The notes beneath the pieces were generated by a model. That model worked only from the letters and a program-made list of their open reading frames with translations. It had not been told where the DNA came from and ran no database searches. The translations under genes and the position numbers were made by a program. A stretch of DNA of 39,434 nucleotides from Actinomycetes bacterium (GTDB lineage Bacteria; Actinomycetota; Acidimicrobiia; Acidimicrobiales; Ilumatobacteraceae), in assembly GCA_025359865.1 (NCBI GenBank), contig JANYDH010000135.1:1-39434 (forward strand), written 5' to 3'. Shown in pieces: positions 8,575 through 17,075 of this stretch (its first letter is position 1; every line of letters begins with the position of its first letter).

Positions 8575-9855
8575 GTGACATCCCGAGCAGCTTCCACGCG
8601 AGTGCATCATCGGCGTCGGGGATCCTTGCGAGGGCACGGCTACTTCAAGCGATTGGGGCCCGGTATCGTCACGGGTGCTGCCGACGATGACCCGTCCGGG
8701 ATCGGTACCTATTCGCAGGTCGGTGCGGCGCAAGGGCTGTCGCTTCTGTGGATGGCACCGTTCCTTCTGCCCCTGGCCGTAGGGGTCCAGGAAGCAACGG
8801 CTCGTCTAGGACTGGTGACCGGTAAGGGCCTCGGCTCCCTGATCCGAGAGCGGTTTCCCCGCTGGGTGCTCATCGGCGCGGTCGTGTTGCTGGCATCGGC
8901 CAATACGCTCAACATCGCTGCCGACCTCGCGTCGATGGGCGCTGCGCTCAGCCTGCTGGTGCCGCTGCCCACGGCCGTTGGTGTCATTGGGTTCGCCGTG
9001 GCGATGGCTGTAGCTGAGGTCGTTGTGCCCTACCACCGCTACTCGCGCGTGTTGCGCTGGTTCGCGCTGTCGCTGGTGGCCTATGTGTTGGTACTTGCCG
9101 TGGTTCACGTCGATTGGGCGACCGTGGCAGCCCGCACGTTCCTGCCTCGCTTCCACTTCGACGCAGCGAACATGATCGCTCTGACCGCAATCGCCGGCAC
9201 GACCGTATCGCCGTACCTGTTCTTCTGGCAGGCCTCAGAAGAGGTCGAAGAACGCAACGACGGCCCAACGGACCCGGTCGACCGACCCCACATCGTTGCC
9301 ATGCGCGTCGATGTCTGGACAGGGATGCTGTCCGGCGTCATCACGATGTTCGCGATCATGTGCACTGCAGCAGTGACGCTCGGAGCATCGGGCCCGGTCA
9401 ACATTGGAACCGCGGAACAGGCAGCCAAAGCCCTGGAGCCGTTGGCTGGGAGCTTCGCCAAGGTGCTGTTCTCCGTCGGGATCGTCGGCCTCGGCCTGCT
9501 AGCAGTGCCGGTACTGGCCGGCTCGACCGCCTACGCCGTCGCCGAGGCGCTCCATTGGAACGAAGGGTTGAGCCGCCGCTTGCGGGATGCTCCGGGCTTC
9601 TATGCGGTGATCGTTGCTTCGATGGCGATCGGCCTCGCGATGGTCGCGATCGGTGTGAATCCGATCCGAGCGTTGTACCTGGCCGCGATCTTCAACGGTG
9701 TCACCGCGCCGCCACTGATCTTGCTGATCGTCATCCTCGCCCGCTCACAGGGCGTATTGGGCAAGTTCCGGTCGGGATGGGCATCCCTCGCGGCCACCTC
9801 GATCGCCGGTGTCGCCATGACAGCCTTTCCCCTGATCGCCCTGCTCAAATCGTAG
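8575..9855 (+). CDS. NRAMP (SLC11)-family transporter with non-canonical metal-site motifs
   Basis: 426 aa from GTG 8575, with about eleven hydrophobic helices; it appears full length and intact. Helix 1 begins GPGIVTGAADDDPSGIGTYS and helix 6 contains AGTTVSPYLFFWQASEEVEE. In canonical manganese/iron NRAMP proteins these positions hold DPGN and a conserved Met in MPH; here they read DPSG and TTVSPY. Known family: proton-coupled divalent metal uptake, with divergent members that carry other ions such as magnesium. I infer a divergent member, substrate uncertain. A ribosome site is weak. The gene lies just after a broken gene and 127 bp before the kinase. Confidence 0.8.
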   Translation: MTSRAASTRVHHRRRGSLRGHGYFKRLGPGIVTGAADDDPSGIGTYSQVGAAQGLSLLWMAPFLLPLAVGVQEATARLGLVTGKGLGSLIRERFPRWVLIGAVVLLASANTLNIAADLASMGAALSLLVPLPTAVGVIGFAVAMAVAEVVVPYHRYSRVLRWFALSLVAYVLVLAVVHVDWATVAARTFLPRFHFDAANMIALTAIAGTTVSPYLFFWQASEEVEERNDGPTDPVDRPHIVAMRVDVWTGMLSGVITMFAIMCTAAVTLGASGPVNIGTAEQAAKALEPLAGSFAKVLFSVGIVGLGLLAVPVLAGSTAYAVAEALHWNEGLSRRLRDAPGFYAVIVASMAIGLAMVAIGVNPIRALYLAAIFNGVTAPPLILLIVILARSQGVLGKFRSGWASLAATSIAGVAMTAFPLIALLKS

Positions 9856-9948
9856 GGCTGAACGTCGAACTGACGAAGAAAGGAAAGCAAACTGCTGTCA
9901 CATTCTGCACTTCCCGCACGCACCTGAGCACTGACTCGGTCGGGGACT

Positions 9949-9974
9949 GTTTGGAATACCCCCTCACGGGGTAT
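9949..9974 (+). promoter_or_regulatory. Sigma-B/F-type promoter for the kinase gene
   Basis: GTTT (9949-9952), 16-nt spacer, GGGTAT (9969-9974), a full match to the general-stress consensus. Expected transcription start is about 9981, only a few bases before GTG 9983 and ATG 9989, so the message would be leaderless or nearly so. An inverted repeat (ATACCCC/GGGGTAT, 9956-9974) overlaps the -10 element. Confidence 0.65.
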
Positions 9975-9982
9975 CACGCGCG

Positions 9983-11157
9983 GTGCAGATGACCCGTCGA
10001 GTGGCAGATCGGTACGAGTTAGCCGAACAGATCGGCACAGGTGGGTCCTCGCGCGTGTTCGCTGCGGTCGACGAGCGGCTCGGGCGGCGCGTGGCCGTGA
10101 AGGTGCTTGACGCCCGGCTCGCCGAATCGGCCGATCCGCGCAGCCGCGAACGGTTCTTGCTCGAAGGCCCGACCTCGGCCTCGTTCCTGCACCGCCACGC
10201 GGTCGCCGTGTTCGATGCGGGCATCGTGCACTGCGACGTGAAGCCGGGCAACATCCTCCTCGCCCTGCCGGCGATGCCAAGCTCGCTGATTTCGGAATCG
10301 CCAAGCGGTTCAACGACATCGAGGAGTCAGTCACTCACACGCTCACGACCATCGGCACCCCGGGCTATCTCACGCCCGAGCAGGCGACGGGCAGCGCGCT
10401 GTCGCCTGCCACCGACGTGTACGCGGTCGGCGCGGTGCTGTTCGAGATGCTCACCGGACGGACAGCGTTCCGCGGCGACTCGGCGGTGGCCGTGGCGCTG
10501 GCCCAGCAGCTGCATCCCGCGCCCGACGTGCGCGAGTTCCGCGCCGAAGTCCCCCCGGCCCTCGCCGGCATCGTTGCGCGAGCCTTGGCGCGATTGCCGG
10601 CCGATCGGTACGCGACGGCCGCCGAGATGGGCAGCGCCCTCGCAGTGCGATCTGGTGACACGGCGATCATGCCGAGCGCCCGCATTGGGATGACCGATCC
10701 CGAGCCACTGCTGTCTCCGGCGCCACCGCATCGCTCGCGCGTACTGATCGCGATCGTCGCAATCGCGCTCGCCGTGCTTGTACTGGTCGTCGTCATGCGT
10801 AGCGGCGATGAGCGTTCATCCGGCACCTCGTCCATCACCACAGTGGCACCGGCGACGGTGGCCGCGACGGCGTTGATCGTCGACGAGATCATCCCTGGCT
10901 TCCGGCGGACCGACGATCTGGTGACGTTCCTCCGTCAGATCGAGAACGACCCAGCGCTCGTGGGTCCGGCGGCAGCCGAACTGGCGGCCGAGCTCGATCG
11001 ACTCCTCCCCGGGAATTCGGCCCACAAGCAGCGCGACCGTGCCAAGGCGCTTATCAGCCGGGTCCAGGTCTGGGTCGATGCGGAGCAACTCGACCCTGCG
11101 ATCGCCCAGGCGCTCACCGAACTACTCGCACCGTTGGCCGGAAAGAGCAAGCCCTGA
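9983..11157 (+). pseudogene. PknB-type serine/threonine protein kinase with transmembrane helix, damaged
   Basis: The N-lobe is clear: DRYELAEQIGTGGSSRVF (glycine loop), VAVKVLDARL (ATP-binding Lys) and RERFLLEGPTSASFLHRHA. It then runs from VAVFDAG directly into IVHCDVKPGNILL, so the hinge and helices D-E (about 60 residues) are missing although the catalytic Asp (HCD, normally HRD) is kept. After NILL (near 10260) the frame is lost by one base; the next frame continues GDAKLADFGIAKRF (DFG motif), TIGTPGYLTPEQA and the rest of the C-lobe. A membrane helix follows at about 10737-10800 (LIAIVAIALAVLVLVVVM), then a 120-residue outer domain with helical LDRLLPGN and LTELLAPLAG segments. Intact relatives sense the cell wall or stress. 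This copy is unlikely to be active. Confidence 0.7.
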
Positions 11158-11223
11158 CGCCGGCACAAGGCTGAGTGAGGGGGCCGGGCTTCACCGCGCT
11201 GTCCGCAATCACCTTGCGTTCCT

Positions 11224-11760
11224 TCACCGATTCGCGAGCATTCGTAACCGAGCAACGCGTGGGTCGTCGCCGAGCAGGCCGCCGAGTCGATCAGCGGCAA
11301 GATGGAGATCGATGGCGTTGCTCTCGACCATGGCTTCGATGTCGGCCCAGTCCTTGGTGCGGTCGAACAGCGCTTTGAAAACTGCGAGGTCCTCGGCCGA
11401 CAGAACCTTGATGCGGAGACCTTCGAATGGCACGGCACGACAGCGAGCCGCCACATCGAAGTGGAACTGATCTGCAGCGAAGAACACATCAATCGGCGTC
11501 GCATCCCACCACAGGCGGACCTGATCGCGCGTGCCTGCCTCGACAACGTCAGCGGCGCTGAACGCGACCCCGGCAGGCAGCGCGGCAAATACCGCAAGAG
11601 CGTCCCCAGAGCCGACGAACACGTTCACATCGATGTCGCGGGTGCCTCGCGGTTCATTCGTCGCGTACGCCAGGGCAAGCGCTCCACCAAGCGCCCACGG
11701 GATGCCGGCCCGCTCGAGCGACTCGCAGACAGCGACCACGCGCTCGACGAGATTGGTCAT
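11224..11760 (-). CDS. Nucleotidyltransferase-fold protein, AbiEii/MNT-like, paired with an XRE regulator
   Basis: 178 aa. The first residues hold the nucleotidyltransferase signature: WALGGALALAY and, 14 residues on, TRDIDVNVFV (the D-x-D metal ligands). Further conserved pieces are LWWDATPIDVFF, VLSAEDLAVFKALFDRTKDW and DIEAMVE, as in AbiEii-type toxins and related DUF families. ATG 11760 overlaps the stop of the upstream XRE gene by 4 nt (ATGA), the usual toxin-antitoxin layout. Known family members inactivate tRNA or proteins by adding nucleotides. I infer a toxin-antitoxin pair; other roles are possible. Confidence 0.65.
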   Translation of the reverse strand: MTNLVERVVAVCESLERAGIPWALGGALALAYATNEPRGTRDIDVNVFVGSGDALAVFAALPAGVAFSAADVVEAGTRDQVRLWWDATPIDVFFAADQFHFDVAARCRAVPFEGLRIKVLSAEDLAVFKALFDRTKDWADIEAMVESNAIDLHLAADRLGGLLGDDPRVARLRMLANR

Positions 11761-12044
11761 CGTCGCGCCGAGGCGAGGGGTCGAGGTTGGTACGGGAGTG
11801 CCTCAGCGAGTTCGAGCACATCACGCAATCGGCGGGCCTGCTCGGAGGGATCGAGCACGAAGTCGAACTTCACCGCATATCCGAGAACGTCGATGATGCG
11901 TGACGCCGCAGCCAGACTGGGCTGACGTCGTCCGCGTTCGTATGCGCTGAGCACCGACGCAGGGATGCCCGCTGCAGCTGCGACGTCGGCCTGAGTGCGG
12001 CCAGCCCGGTGCCTCAAGGTGGCCAGGAAATCGCCGGTGATCAT
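11757..12044 (-). CDS. XRE-family HTH regulator (probable antitoxin), 95 aa
   Basis: ATG 12044 is preferred over an upstream in-frame start because it brings the HTH to the N-terminus, as is usual in the family. The helix-turn-helix spans about residues 6-60: LRHRAGRTQADVAAAAGIP, then SVLSAYERGRRQPSL and AASRIIDVLGY. The C-terminal third (FDFVLDPSEQARRLRDVLEL) would bind the partner. It is coupled to the nucleotidyltransferase gene downstream. Related XRE antitoxins repress their own operon. Confidence 0.7.
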   Translation of the reverse strand: MITGDFLATLRHRAGRTQADVAAAAGIPASVLSAYERGRRQPSLAAASRIIDVLGYAVKFDFVLDPSEQARRLRDVLELAEALPYQPRPLASARR

Positions 12045-12113
12045 CTGACCATCATAGCGGATCCGCTTAGGCAAGAGAAGGGAGCGTGCTGTGCAGGAGG
12101 TGGTGAACGAAAT

Positions 12114-12139
12114 GTTTGATACCGGCAACGGATGGGTAA
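12114..12139 (+). promoter_or_regulatory. Sigma-B/F-type promoter for the ferritin-like gene pair
   Basis: GTTT (12114-12117), 16-nt spacer, GGGTAA (12134-12139). Predicted start near 12146, giving a leader of about 100 nt before ATG 12249. The -35 element lies about 70 nt upstream of the divergent XRE gene start at 12044. Confidence 0.65.
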
Positions 12140-12248
12140 AAACTCAAACAATCTGCCGTTGCTCTAAACCCTGGTGATGCGTCGATTGGGCGGTACTGAT
12201 GATTCGTTTCGCCCATCACACCCCTGACTACACAAAGGAGTACCAGTT

Positions 12249-13118
12249 ATGGTCATGATGACCAAACCCAACCAAGTTGACGAACGTGCGTTAGATCAAC
12301 TGATCGAGGAGTCGGAAGATCTGCATGCCGACGCAATGGGCGTCGCGCGGTCAACGCTGCCCGACTTGGCAGACTATTCGGCTGACCGTCGGCGATCTTA
12401 CGTCCCGGACGACTCCGTCGCGTTCGTCGAGTTCGACCAGGCCCGACAGACGTTGATCCGCCGTCTCACGCTGGCCATTGGAGGCGTGTTCGGTGCTGGT
12501 GCAGTGAGTTCGGTCTTTGCTCGAAGCGCTGCGGCAGCCGATGGCGACATCGACGTGATGCAGCTACAGACCGCGGTGTCGCTAGAGCTGCTCGCAGTTG
12601 CCACCTACGGTGCGGCGTTGACGTTGCCGTTCATCAAGGACGGCAACCCGGTGATCGTCAAGTTTGCCGAGACCACGATGAAACAGCACGACGAGCATCG
12701 TCAGGCGTTCTCCGCTCAGACCAAGGTGTTGAAAGGTACCGATCAGACGGCCACGAACCCGACGTACACGCCGGTCGTCGAGGCTGCCAAGCCGAAGTTG
12801 CTGAAGCCGATCGATGTCGTCAAGCTCGCCGCAACGTTGGAGCAGGTGGCCACTGAGACCTATCTCGCCGACTTGAACCGTTACACCGACGTGACGTCAC
12901 GGGTGTTGATGGCCAGCGTGATGGGAGTCGAGTGCCAACACCTGGCGACGCTTCGCGCCGTTGGCGCATTGCTCGAAGGCGGTGCACCGGAATTGATCAA
13001 AATCCCGATCGGCGCCGACATCGTCAAACTCCCCGCAGCGGCTGGCAGCGTCGCCTTTCCTGATGCATTCGAAGGCATCACGATGGCCAGCCCACCAGAA
13101 GAAGGAGCCGTCTCATGA
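12249..13118 (+). CDS. Ferritin-like (Ferritin_2-type) exported protein, 289 aa
   Basis: ATG 12249 is preceded by AAAGGAG at 9 nt. About 70 polar residues precede an RR motif and a hydrophobic stretch (RRLTLAIGGVFGAGAVSSVF, about residues 73-92), an internal Tat-like or anchoring segment. The mature part is helical, with two Glu/His-containing repeats typical of ferritin-like domains: AVSLELLAVATYGAAL, MKQHDEHRQAFSAQTKVL, LAATLEQVATETYLADL and MGVECQHLATLRAVGALL. Known family: secreted proteins of the desiccation-related group, function unsettled. The gene overlaps the next one by ATGA and follows a stress promoter, suggesting protection of the envelope. Confidence 0.75.
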   Translation: MVMMTKPNQVDERALDQLIEESEDLHADAMGVARSTLPDLADYSADRRRSYVPDDSVAFVEFDQARQTLIRRLTLAIGGVFGAGAVSSVFARSAAAADGDIDVMQLQTAVSLELLAVATYGAALTLPFIKDGNPVIVKFAETTMKQHDEHRQAFSAQTKVLKGTDQTATNPTYTPVVEAAKPKLLKPIDVVKLAATLEQVATETYLADLNRYTDVTSRVLMASVMGVECQHLATLRAVGALLEGGAPELIKIPIGADIVKLPAAAGSVAFPDAFEGITMASPPEEGAVS

Positions 13119-13813
13119 ACGAGCCCACCACAACCAGCCCGATGCTTACCCGCCGCCACATCCTCGCGGGAGCCGCAGCGATAGGTGCTGGCCTCGTCGC
13201 CGCCGCTTGCGGCAGTGACTCCGCCGACACAAAAACCTCGACCACGATCGGCACCGGCACCACAGCCGGGACGCCGCCGGCCGCCACGACGATGGACACG
13301 ACGACAAAGACCACAGCCGCCGGGGACGGGAGCATTGACCTGAAAGTCGCCGGCCTTGCTGCCGGTTTGGAAGTCCTTGCCGTCGGCACATACAAAGCGG
13401 CGCTCGACGCTGCCGGTACTGGCGGGCTCGGCGAGGTTCCCCCCGCTGTCGCCGAGTTCGTCACCACCGCAATGGGCCAGCATCAAGCGCAGTTGGACGC
13501 TTGGAACAAGGTGCTGACCGGTGCAGGCATGAAGGCGGTGACCGAGCCGAACGCAACGTTGAAGCCAACCGTCGACGCCGCCTTCGCCAAGGTCACCGAC
13601 GTCACCGGTGCAGCAAAATTGGCGTTGATGCTCGAGCAGATTGCTGCAAGCACCTACCTGAACGCACAAAACGTGCTGACCGACAAGGACGCGATCATGT
13701 TGGCTGGCTCAATTCAAATCATCGATGCCCAGCATGCTGCGATCCTGCTCTACGTCCTTGGCGAGTATCCGGTGCCGGACGTGTTCGCCAAGACCGACCT
13801 TGCTGCAGCCTGA
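13115..13813 (+). CDS. Tat-exported ferritin-like lipoprotein, 232 aa
   Basis: The leader has a Tat motif (LTRRHILAG), a hydrophobic run and a lipobox ending at Cys32 (GLVAAAC). A Thr-rich linker (residues 35-70) leads to a four-helix ferritin-like domain with VAGLAAGLEVLAVGTYKAAL, FVTTAMGQHQAQLDAWNKVL, LALMLEQIAASTYLNAQ and IQIIDAQHAAILLYVLG. The E/H spacing resembles the previous protein, so the two are paralogues. Translation is coupled through ATGA at 13115. I infer a membrane-anchored partner on the outer face. Confidence 0.75.
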   Translation: MNEPTTTSPMLTRRHILAGAAAIGAGLVAAACGSDSADTKTSTTIGTGTTAGTPPAATTMDTTTKTTAAGDGSIDLKVAGLAAGLEVLAVGTYKAALDAAGTGGLGEVPPAVAEFVTTAMGQHQAQLDAWNKVLTGAGMKAVTEPNATLKPTVDAAFAKVTDVTGAAKLALMLEQIAASTYLNAQNVLTDKDAIMLAGSIQIIDAQHAAILLYVLGEYPVPDVFAKTDLAAA

Positions 13814-13846
13814 CCACTGACTTTTGGCGCGATCCGTGAACACGCA

Positions 13847-13880
13847 ACGGTCTGACCGGCAACGCCGCCGGTCAGACCGT
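13847..13880 (+). terminator. Hairpin after the ferritin-like genes
   Basis: A perfect 14-bp stem (13847-13860 with 13867-13880) around a 6-nt loop lies 34 nt after the stop at 13813. No T-run follows, which is common in high-GC actinobacteria. A role in termination is inferred. Confidence 0.6.
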
Positions 13881-13972
13881 CTCGTGTCCAGAAAGAGTCC
13901 AGTGTTGCATTTTCATTCAAGCCATTTGTCGCTCCAGACCTCGGCGATACTGCATCCGAAAGTGAGGGTCGC

Positions 13973-15379
13973 GTGAAAACGACATCGGGCTATACAAGTA
14001 GTGACACCCGAGCGGCCGTCATTCGGGATCGTCCGCATCCGCTGCAGGCAACGTTCGCCCAGGGAGGATTCGATGATCTTCCCGTTGCGGTGCTGTGCTT
14101 CGACGGTGGCGGACTGATCGACGTCAACGCCGAATGGGTCGCAGCGACCGGATACGACGTGTTCGCGTCCGCAGGTGACAGCTGGCTGACCGCGATCCAT
14201 CCAGACGATCGCGACGATGCGTCGTCATGCGTTCGAACGGCTGAGTCTGCTGCAGACACAGAGATCAATCTGCGGCTACTCGGTGCCGGCGGCTCCGCGC
14301 ATTGGTTCCGCGGACATGTCCGTTTCGTCGGCGGAGACGGCGACGTGATGCGGTTGTTGACGTTGACCGCAGTCGGTGTGCATCGCAGCAACGAGGCCCG
14401 ACTGTTGCACATGTCCACGCATGACGGCTTGACCGGTCTCGCCAATCGTTCCAAGTTCGTTGGCCAGATCAAACGTGAAATGGCCGCCAGTACTGGCCTG
14501 GCGGGCATGTTGTTCATCGACCTCGACCATTTCAAGGATGTCAATGATCACCTCGGACACCGCTACGGCGACGCAGTCCTGCAGGCAGCATGTAAACGCG
14601 TCGAAAAAACGATCCGAGACGCCGAGCTCGCAGGACGCCTCGGGGGCGACGAAATCGGCGTGTTCTGCCCACAGATCGAGACTCGCATCGACATGTTCGC
14701 GCTCGCCGAACGCATCGGCGAGTCATTGGCCACACCATTTCAGATCGGGACCGAGATCGTGATCATCGACGCGAGCATCGGCATCGCGTTCACTGACGAT
14801 GACAATGTGACCACGGTCGAATCGCTGATCGAGGCCGCTGATCGAGCGATGTACTTGGCGAAGGCCGCCGGCGGCGGACGATGGGCCACCCTCGACGAAC
14901 AGCGACCGGCACCCACCCACATCGATCTTGATGGCGACCCGTTCCTGGTGCCAATCCGGGCTGGCGTCGACGTCGCCTCAGCGAGCGACACCATCGTTGA
15001 CCACCGTCCAGCGCGTTTGCATGCCGACCTTGAGGCCGGAATTGTGATTGCACAGGCCACAGGGATGATTGCCCAACGTACTGGTTGCGAGACTTCGCAG
15101 GCCGCGTTGCTCCTTCGGGCGTTTGCGACGACCAGAAATGTCACGGTTGTGAACGCAGCAAGAATGGTCGTCAATCGCGAAACCGAGATCGACACGGACG
15201 CGACTACTCGCCGGTCGCAGCGTCTCGAGCACCCCTCCACAGGGCCGACTCAGATCGAATCTCGTCAGCCGGAGAGTCCGGAGCGGCTCGCGGTCAATTG
15301 CACAAAATCTACGGGGAGCATTCAGCGGCCGACTACGGGTGTGCCGCATTCATCTGTGGTGCCGACGCGACCATGGTGA
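13973..15379 (+). CDS. PAS-GGDEF-ANTAR signalling protein, 468 aa
   Basis: Residues 30-135 form a PAS-like sensor (LPVAVLCFDGGGLIDVNAEW, then WLTAIHPDDR). Residues 145-310 form a GGDEF domain: HDGLTGLANRSKF, MLFIDLDHFKDVNDHLGH, and LGGDEIGVF near residue 224. The signature is GGDEI, with Ile in the fifth place, so activity is possible but unsure. Near residues 345-400 an ANTAR-type RNA-binding segment appears (AGIVIAQATGMIAQRTGC, ALLLRAFATTRNV). The last ~60 residues are polar and disordered. Known: diguanylate cyclases make c-di-GMP and ANTAR domains bind paired hairpins to prevent termination. The fusion would tie a sensor and cyclase fold to antitermination. Confidence 0.75.
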   Translation: MKTTSGYTSSDTRAAVIRDRPHPLQATFAQGGFDDLPVAVLCFDGGGLIDVNAEWVAATGYDVFASAGDSWLTAIHPDDRDDASSCVRTAESAADTEINLRLLGAGGSAHWFRGHVRFVGGDGDVMRLLTLTAVGVHRSNEARLLHMSTHDGLTGLANRSKFVGQIKREMAASTGLAGMLFIDLDHFKDVNDHLGHRYGDAVLQAACKRVEKTIRDAELAGRLGGDEIGVFCPQIETRIDMFALAERIGESLATPFQIGTEIVIIDASIGIAFTDDDNVTTVESLIEAADRAMYLAKAAGGGRWATLDEQRPAPTHIDLDGDPFLVPIRAGVDVASASDTIVDHRPARLHADLEAGIVIAQATGMIAQRTGCETSQAALLLRAFATTRNVTVVNAARMVVNRETEIDTDATTRRSQRLEHPSTGPTQIESRQPESPERLAVNCTKSTGSIQRPTTGVPHSSVVPTRPW

Positions 15380-15493
15380 CCGTGGAGGCGTTCGTGACCT
15401 CCGATCAACCGCAACGCCCAGATGCTGTGCGCCCGGACGCATCAGATGCTCGATCGAACCAACGACCACCACCCAGAAACAAAGGTGTGATTC

Positions 15494-16258
15494 ATGTCCG
15501 ATGACGCCCTCGCCAAAGCCGATATCCGCCAAACCCTGACCGCGACGACGTTCGTTGAAATCGTAGACACCCTTGTCGGTGACTTCGACGTCATCGACGT
15601 TCTCACCGTACTGACCTCACGGTGCACCGAACTTCTCGGCGCGGCCGCTGCAGGAGTCCTTCTCGCCGACAGCGACGCGCATCTCCGTGTGGTCGGCGCA
15701 TCAAGCGGAGAGATCAATCTGCTCGAACTGTTCCAGATCCAAAACGATCAAGGACCGTGCCTGGACTGCTACCACTCCGGCCACGTCGTACTCCACTCCA
15801 ACCTCGACGAACCGTCAGCATGGCCGTTGTTCGCCGACGAATGCACACAAGCCGGGTTTGCGTCTGTGTGCGCAGTCCCATTGCGTTTGAAAGCAACCAC
15901 CCTCGGCTGCCTGAACATGTTCATCTCCGAACCCGGTGGCTTGTCCGCCTCCGACGTCGCGCTCGCCCAAGCCCTCGCCGATGTCGCCAGCATCACCATC
16001 ATCCAAGACCAACTCACACGCGACTCTGCGATCCGTGAAGGGCACCTGCAGCATGCGTTGACCAGCCGAATCGCGATCGAGCAAGCCAAAGGAATGATCG
16101 CCGAGGGCCACCACACCGACATGGACGAGGCCTTCTCCCGGTTACGTGCCCAGGCCCGAAACGCCAACCGGGGACTCACCGAACTCGCCGAATCCGTTGT
16201 CGCCGGCACGACCACCGTTGACCGCTTCCAACCCGCCGCCAGTCGACGACAGGCGTAG
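15494..16258 (+). CDS. GAF-ANTAR regulator, 254 aa
   Basis: A GAF domain occupies residues 20-165 (TTFVEIVDTLVGDFDVIDVL, LLEL-FQIQNDQGPCLDCY, CAVPLRLKATTLGCLNMFI), followed by an ANTAR domain (residues 185-240: LTSRIAIEQAKGMIAEGHHT, DEAFSRLRAQARNANRGL, LAESVV). The QGPCLDCY motif has two Cys that could sense redox or bind a cofactor. ANTAR proteins bind tandem RNA hairpins. The gene is similar along its whole GAF-ANTAR length to the protein encoded at 16955, so the two arose by duplication. Confidence 0.8.
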   Translation: MSDDALAKADIRQTLTATTFVEIVDTLVGDFDVIDVLTVLTSRCTELLGAAAAGVLLADSDAHLRVVGASSGEINLLELFQIQNDQGPCLDCYHSGHVVLHSNLDEPSAWPLFADECTQAGFASVCAVPLRLKATTLGCLNMFISEPGGLSASDVALAQALADVASITIIQDQLTRDSAIREGHLQHALTSRIAIEQAKGMIAEGHHTDMDEAFSRLRAQARNANRGLTELAESVVAGTTTVDRFQPAASRRQA

Positions 16259-16340
16259 CGGGCTTCGCTCGATTTGGCGGCTCTCCGGGTTGCCAGAACC
16301 ACCCCGGTAGACTCGCCCGACTACGGACCGAGGAGCCGGC

Positions 16341-17075
16341 ATGGGCGCCGCAGAGCAGACCCCGAACGACGAGTTGCTCGGACGGTCTGTGCGCGCCCTG
16401 CTGGAATCGCGCCAGCAGTACGGTCCGTCGGACATCTGTGGCGTGGTCGACACGGCCCGGGCTCTGCTGGGGGCCGAACGAGCCCATCTGCACGTCGCCG
16501 ACTACGCACTCAACTCTTTGTGCGTGCTCACCTCGGCCGGCCCTCTTGGTGAGTCATACCCGCTCGAGGGAACAATGGCTGGACGTGCCTTCACCACCGG
16601 CGAGGTCGTCGCCACCGACACCACCGTCTGGATCCCGCTGGTGGATGGCCGCGAACGCCTCGGCGTGCTCACCCTCTACCAACATGACGAAGGCGAGTTG
16701 ACACAAGAACAACACGACGACAGCCTCGCTCTCAGCGAGGTTGTCACCGAAACACTGCTGAGCATGCAAGACGCCGCCCCTGTCGGCACGCTCAGTGCGG
16801 GGTTCGACGACGCAGTTGCCTACCGGGCCGAGACATACCAGGCGTCAGGCATGATCGCCATCCAACTGCAGATCCCAGCATCCGAAGCGCTGCTTCGGAT
16901 CCGCGCACACGCCTCGACAACGACCGCAGCCAACCCGACGAGATGGGCTGACGAATGTCCGACACCTCACAACAACGCTCACCCGCACAGCACTCCCGCA
17001 CAGCGAACACCTTCGTCGAGATCCTCGACACCCTCGTCAACGACTTCGATGTCATCGACGTACTCACCCAGTTGA
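16341..17075 (+). CDS. GAF-ANTAR protein with a damaged C-terminus
   Basis: ATG 16341 opens a GAF-like domain (residues 5-145: DICGVVDTARALLGAERAHL, YPLEGTMAGRAFTTGEV, WIPLVDGRERLGVLTLYQ). An ANTAR-like segment begins YQASGMIAIQLQIPASEALL, RIRAHAS. The open frame then runs 120 nt into the next gene as Thr/Pro/Ser-rich residues that look non-coding. One frame over, the reading is DNDRSQPDEMG and ends at TGA 16949-16951, just before the ATG at 16955. I infer a frameshift or small deletion within the ANTAR helices, with the true end at 16951. Confidence 0.6.
   Translation: MGAAEQTPNDELLGRSVRALLESRQQYGPSDICGVVDTARALLGAERAHLHVADYALNSLCVLTSAGPLGESYPLEGTMAGRAFTTGEVVATDTTVWIPLVDGRERLGVLTLYQHDEGELTQEQHDDSLALSEVVTETLLSMQDAAPVGTLSAGFDDAVAYRAETYQASGMIAIQLQIPASEALLRIRAHASTTTAANPTRWADECPTPHNNAHPHSTPAQRTPSSRSSTPSSTTSMSSTYSPS

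Noticed and set aside
7093-8733. A 546-aa DUF1206 protein with a long N-terminal extension
   Set aside because: The first 270 residues have no family features, cross the promoter and run antisense to another gene; ATG 7920 with its ribosome site and promoter fits.
9956-9974. Inverted repeat ATACCCC/GGGGTAT as a CsoR-type copper operator
   Set aside because: The right arm is the -10 element of a GTTT-N16-GGGTAT promoter and no metal-efflux gene follows. An overlapping regulator is possible but not supported.
13847-13880. Transcription-factor operator
   Set aside because: The 14-bp stem 34 nt after a stop codon, with no gene start close by, fits a terminator better.
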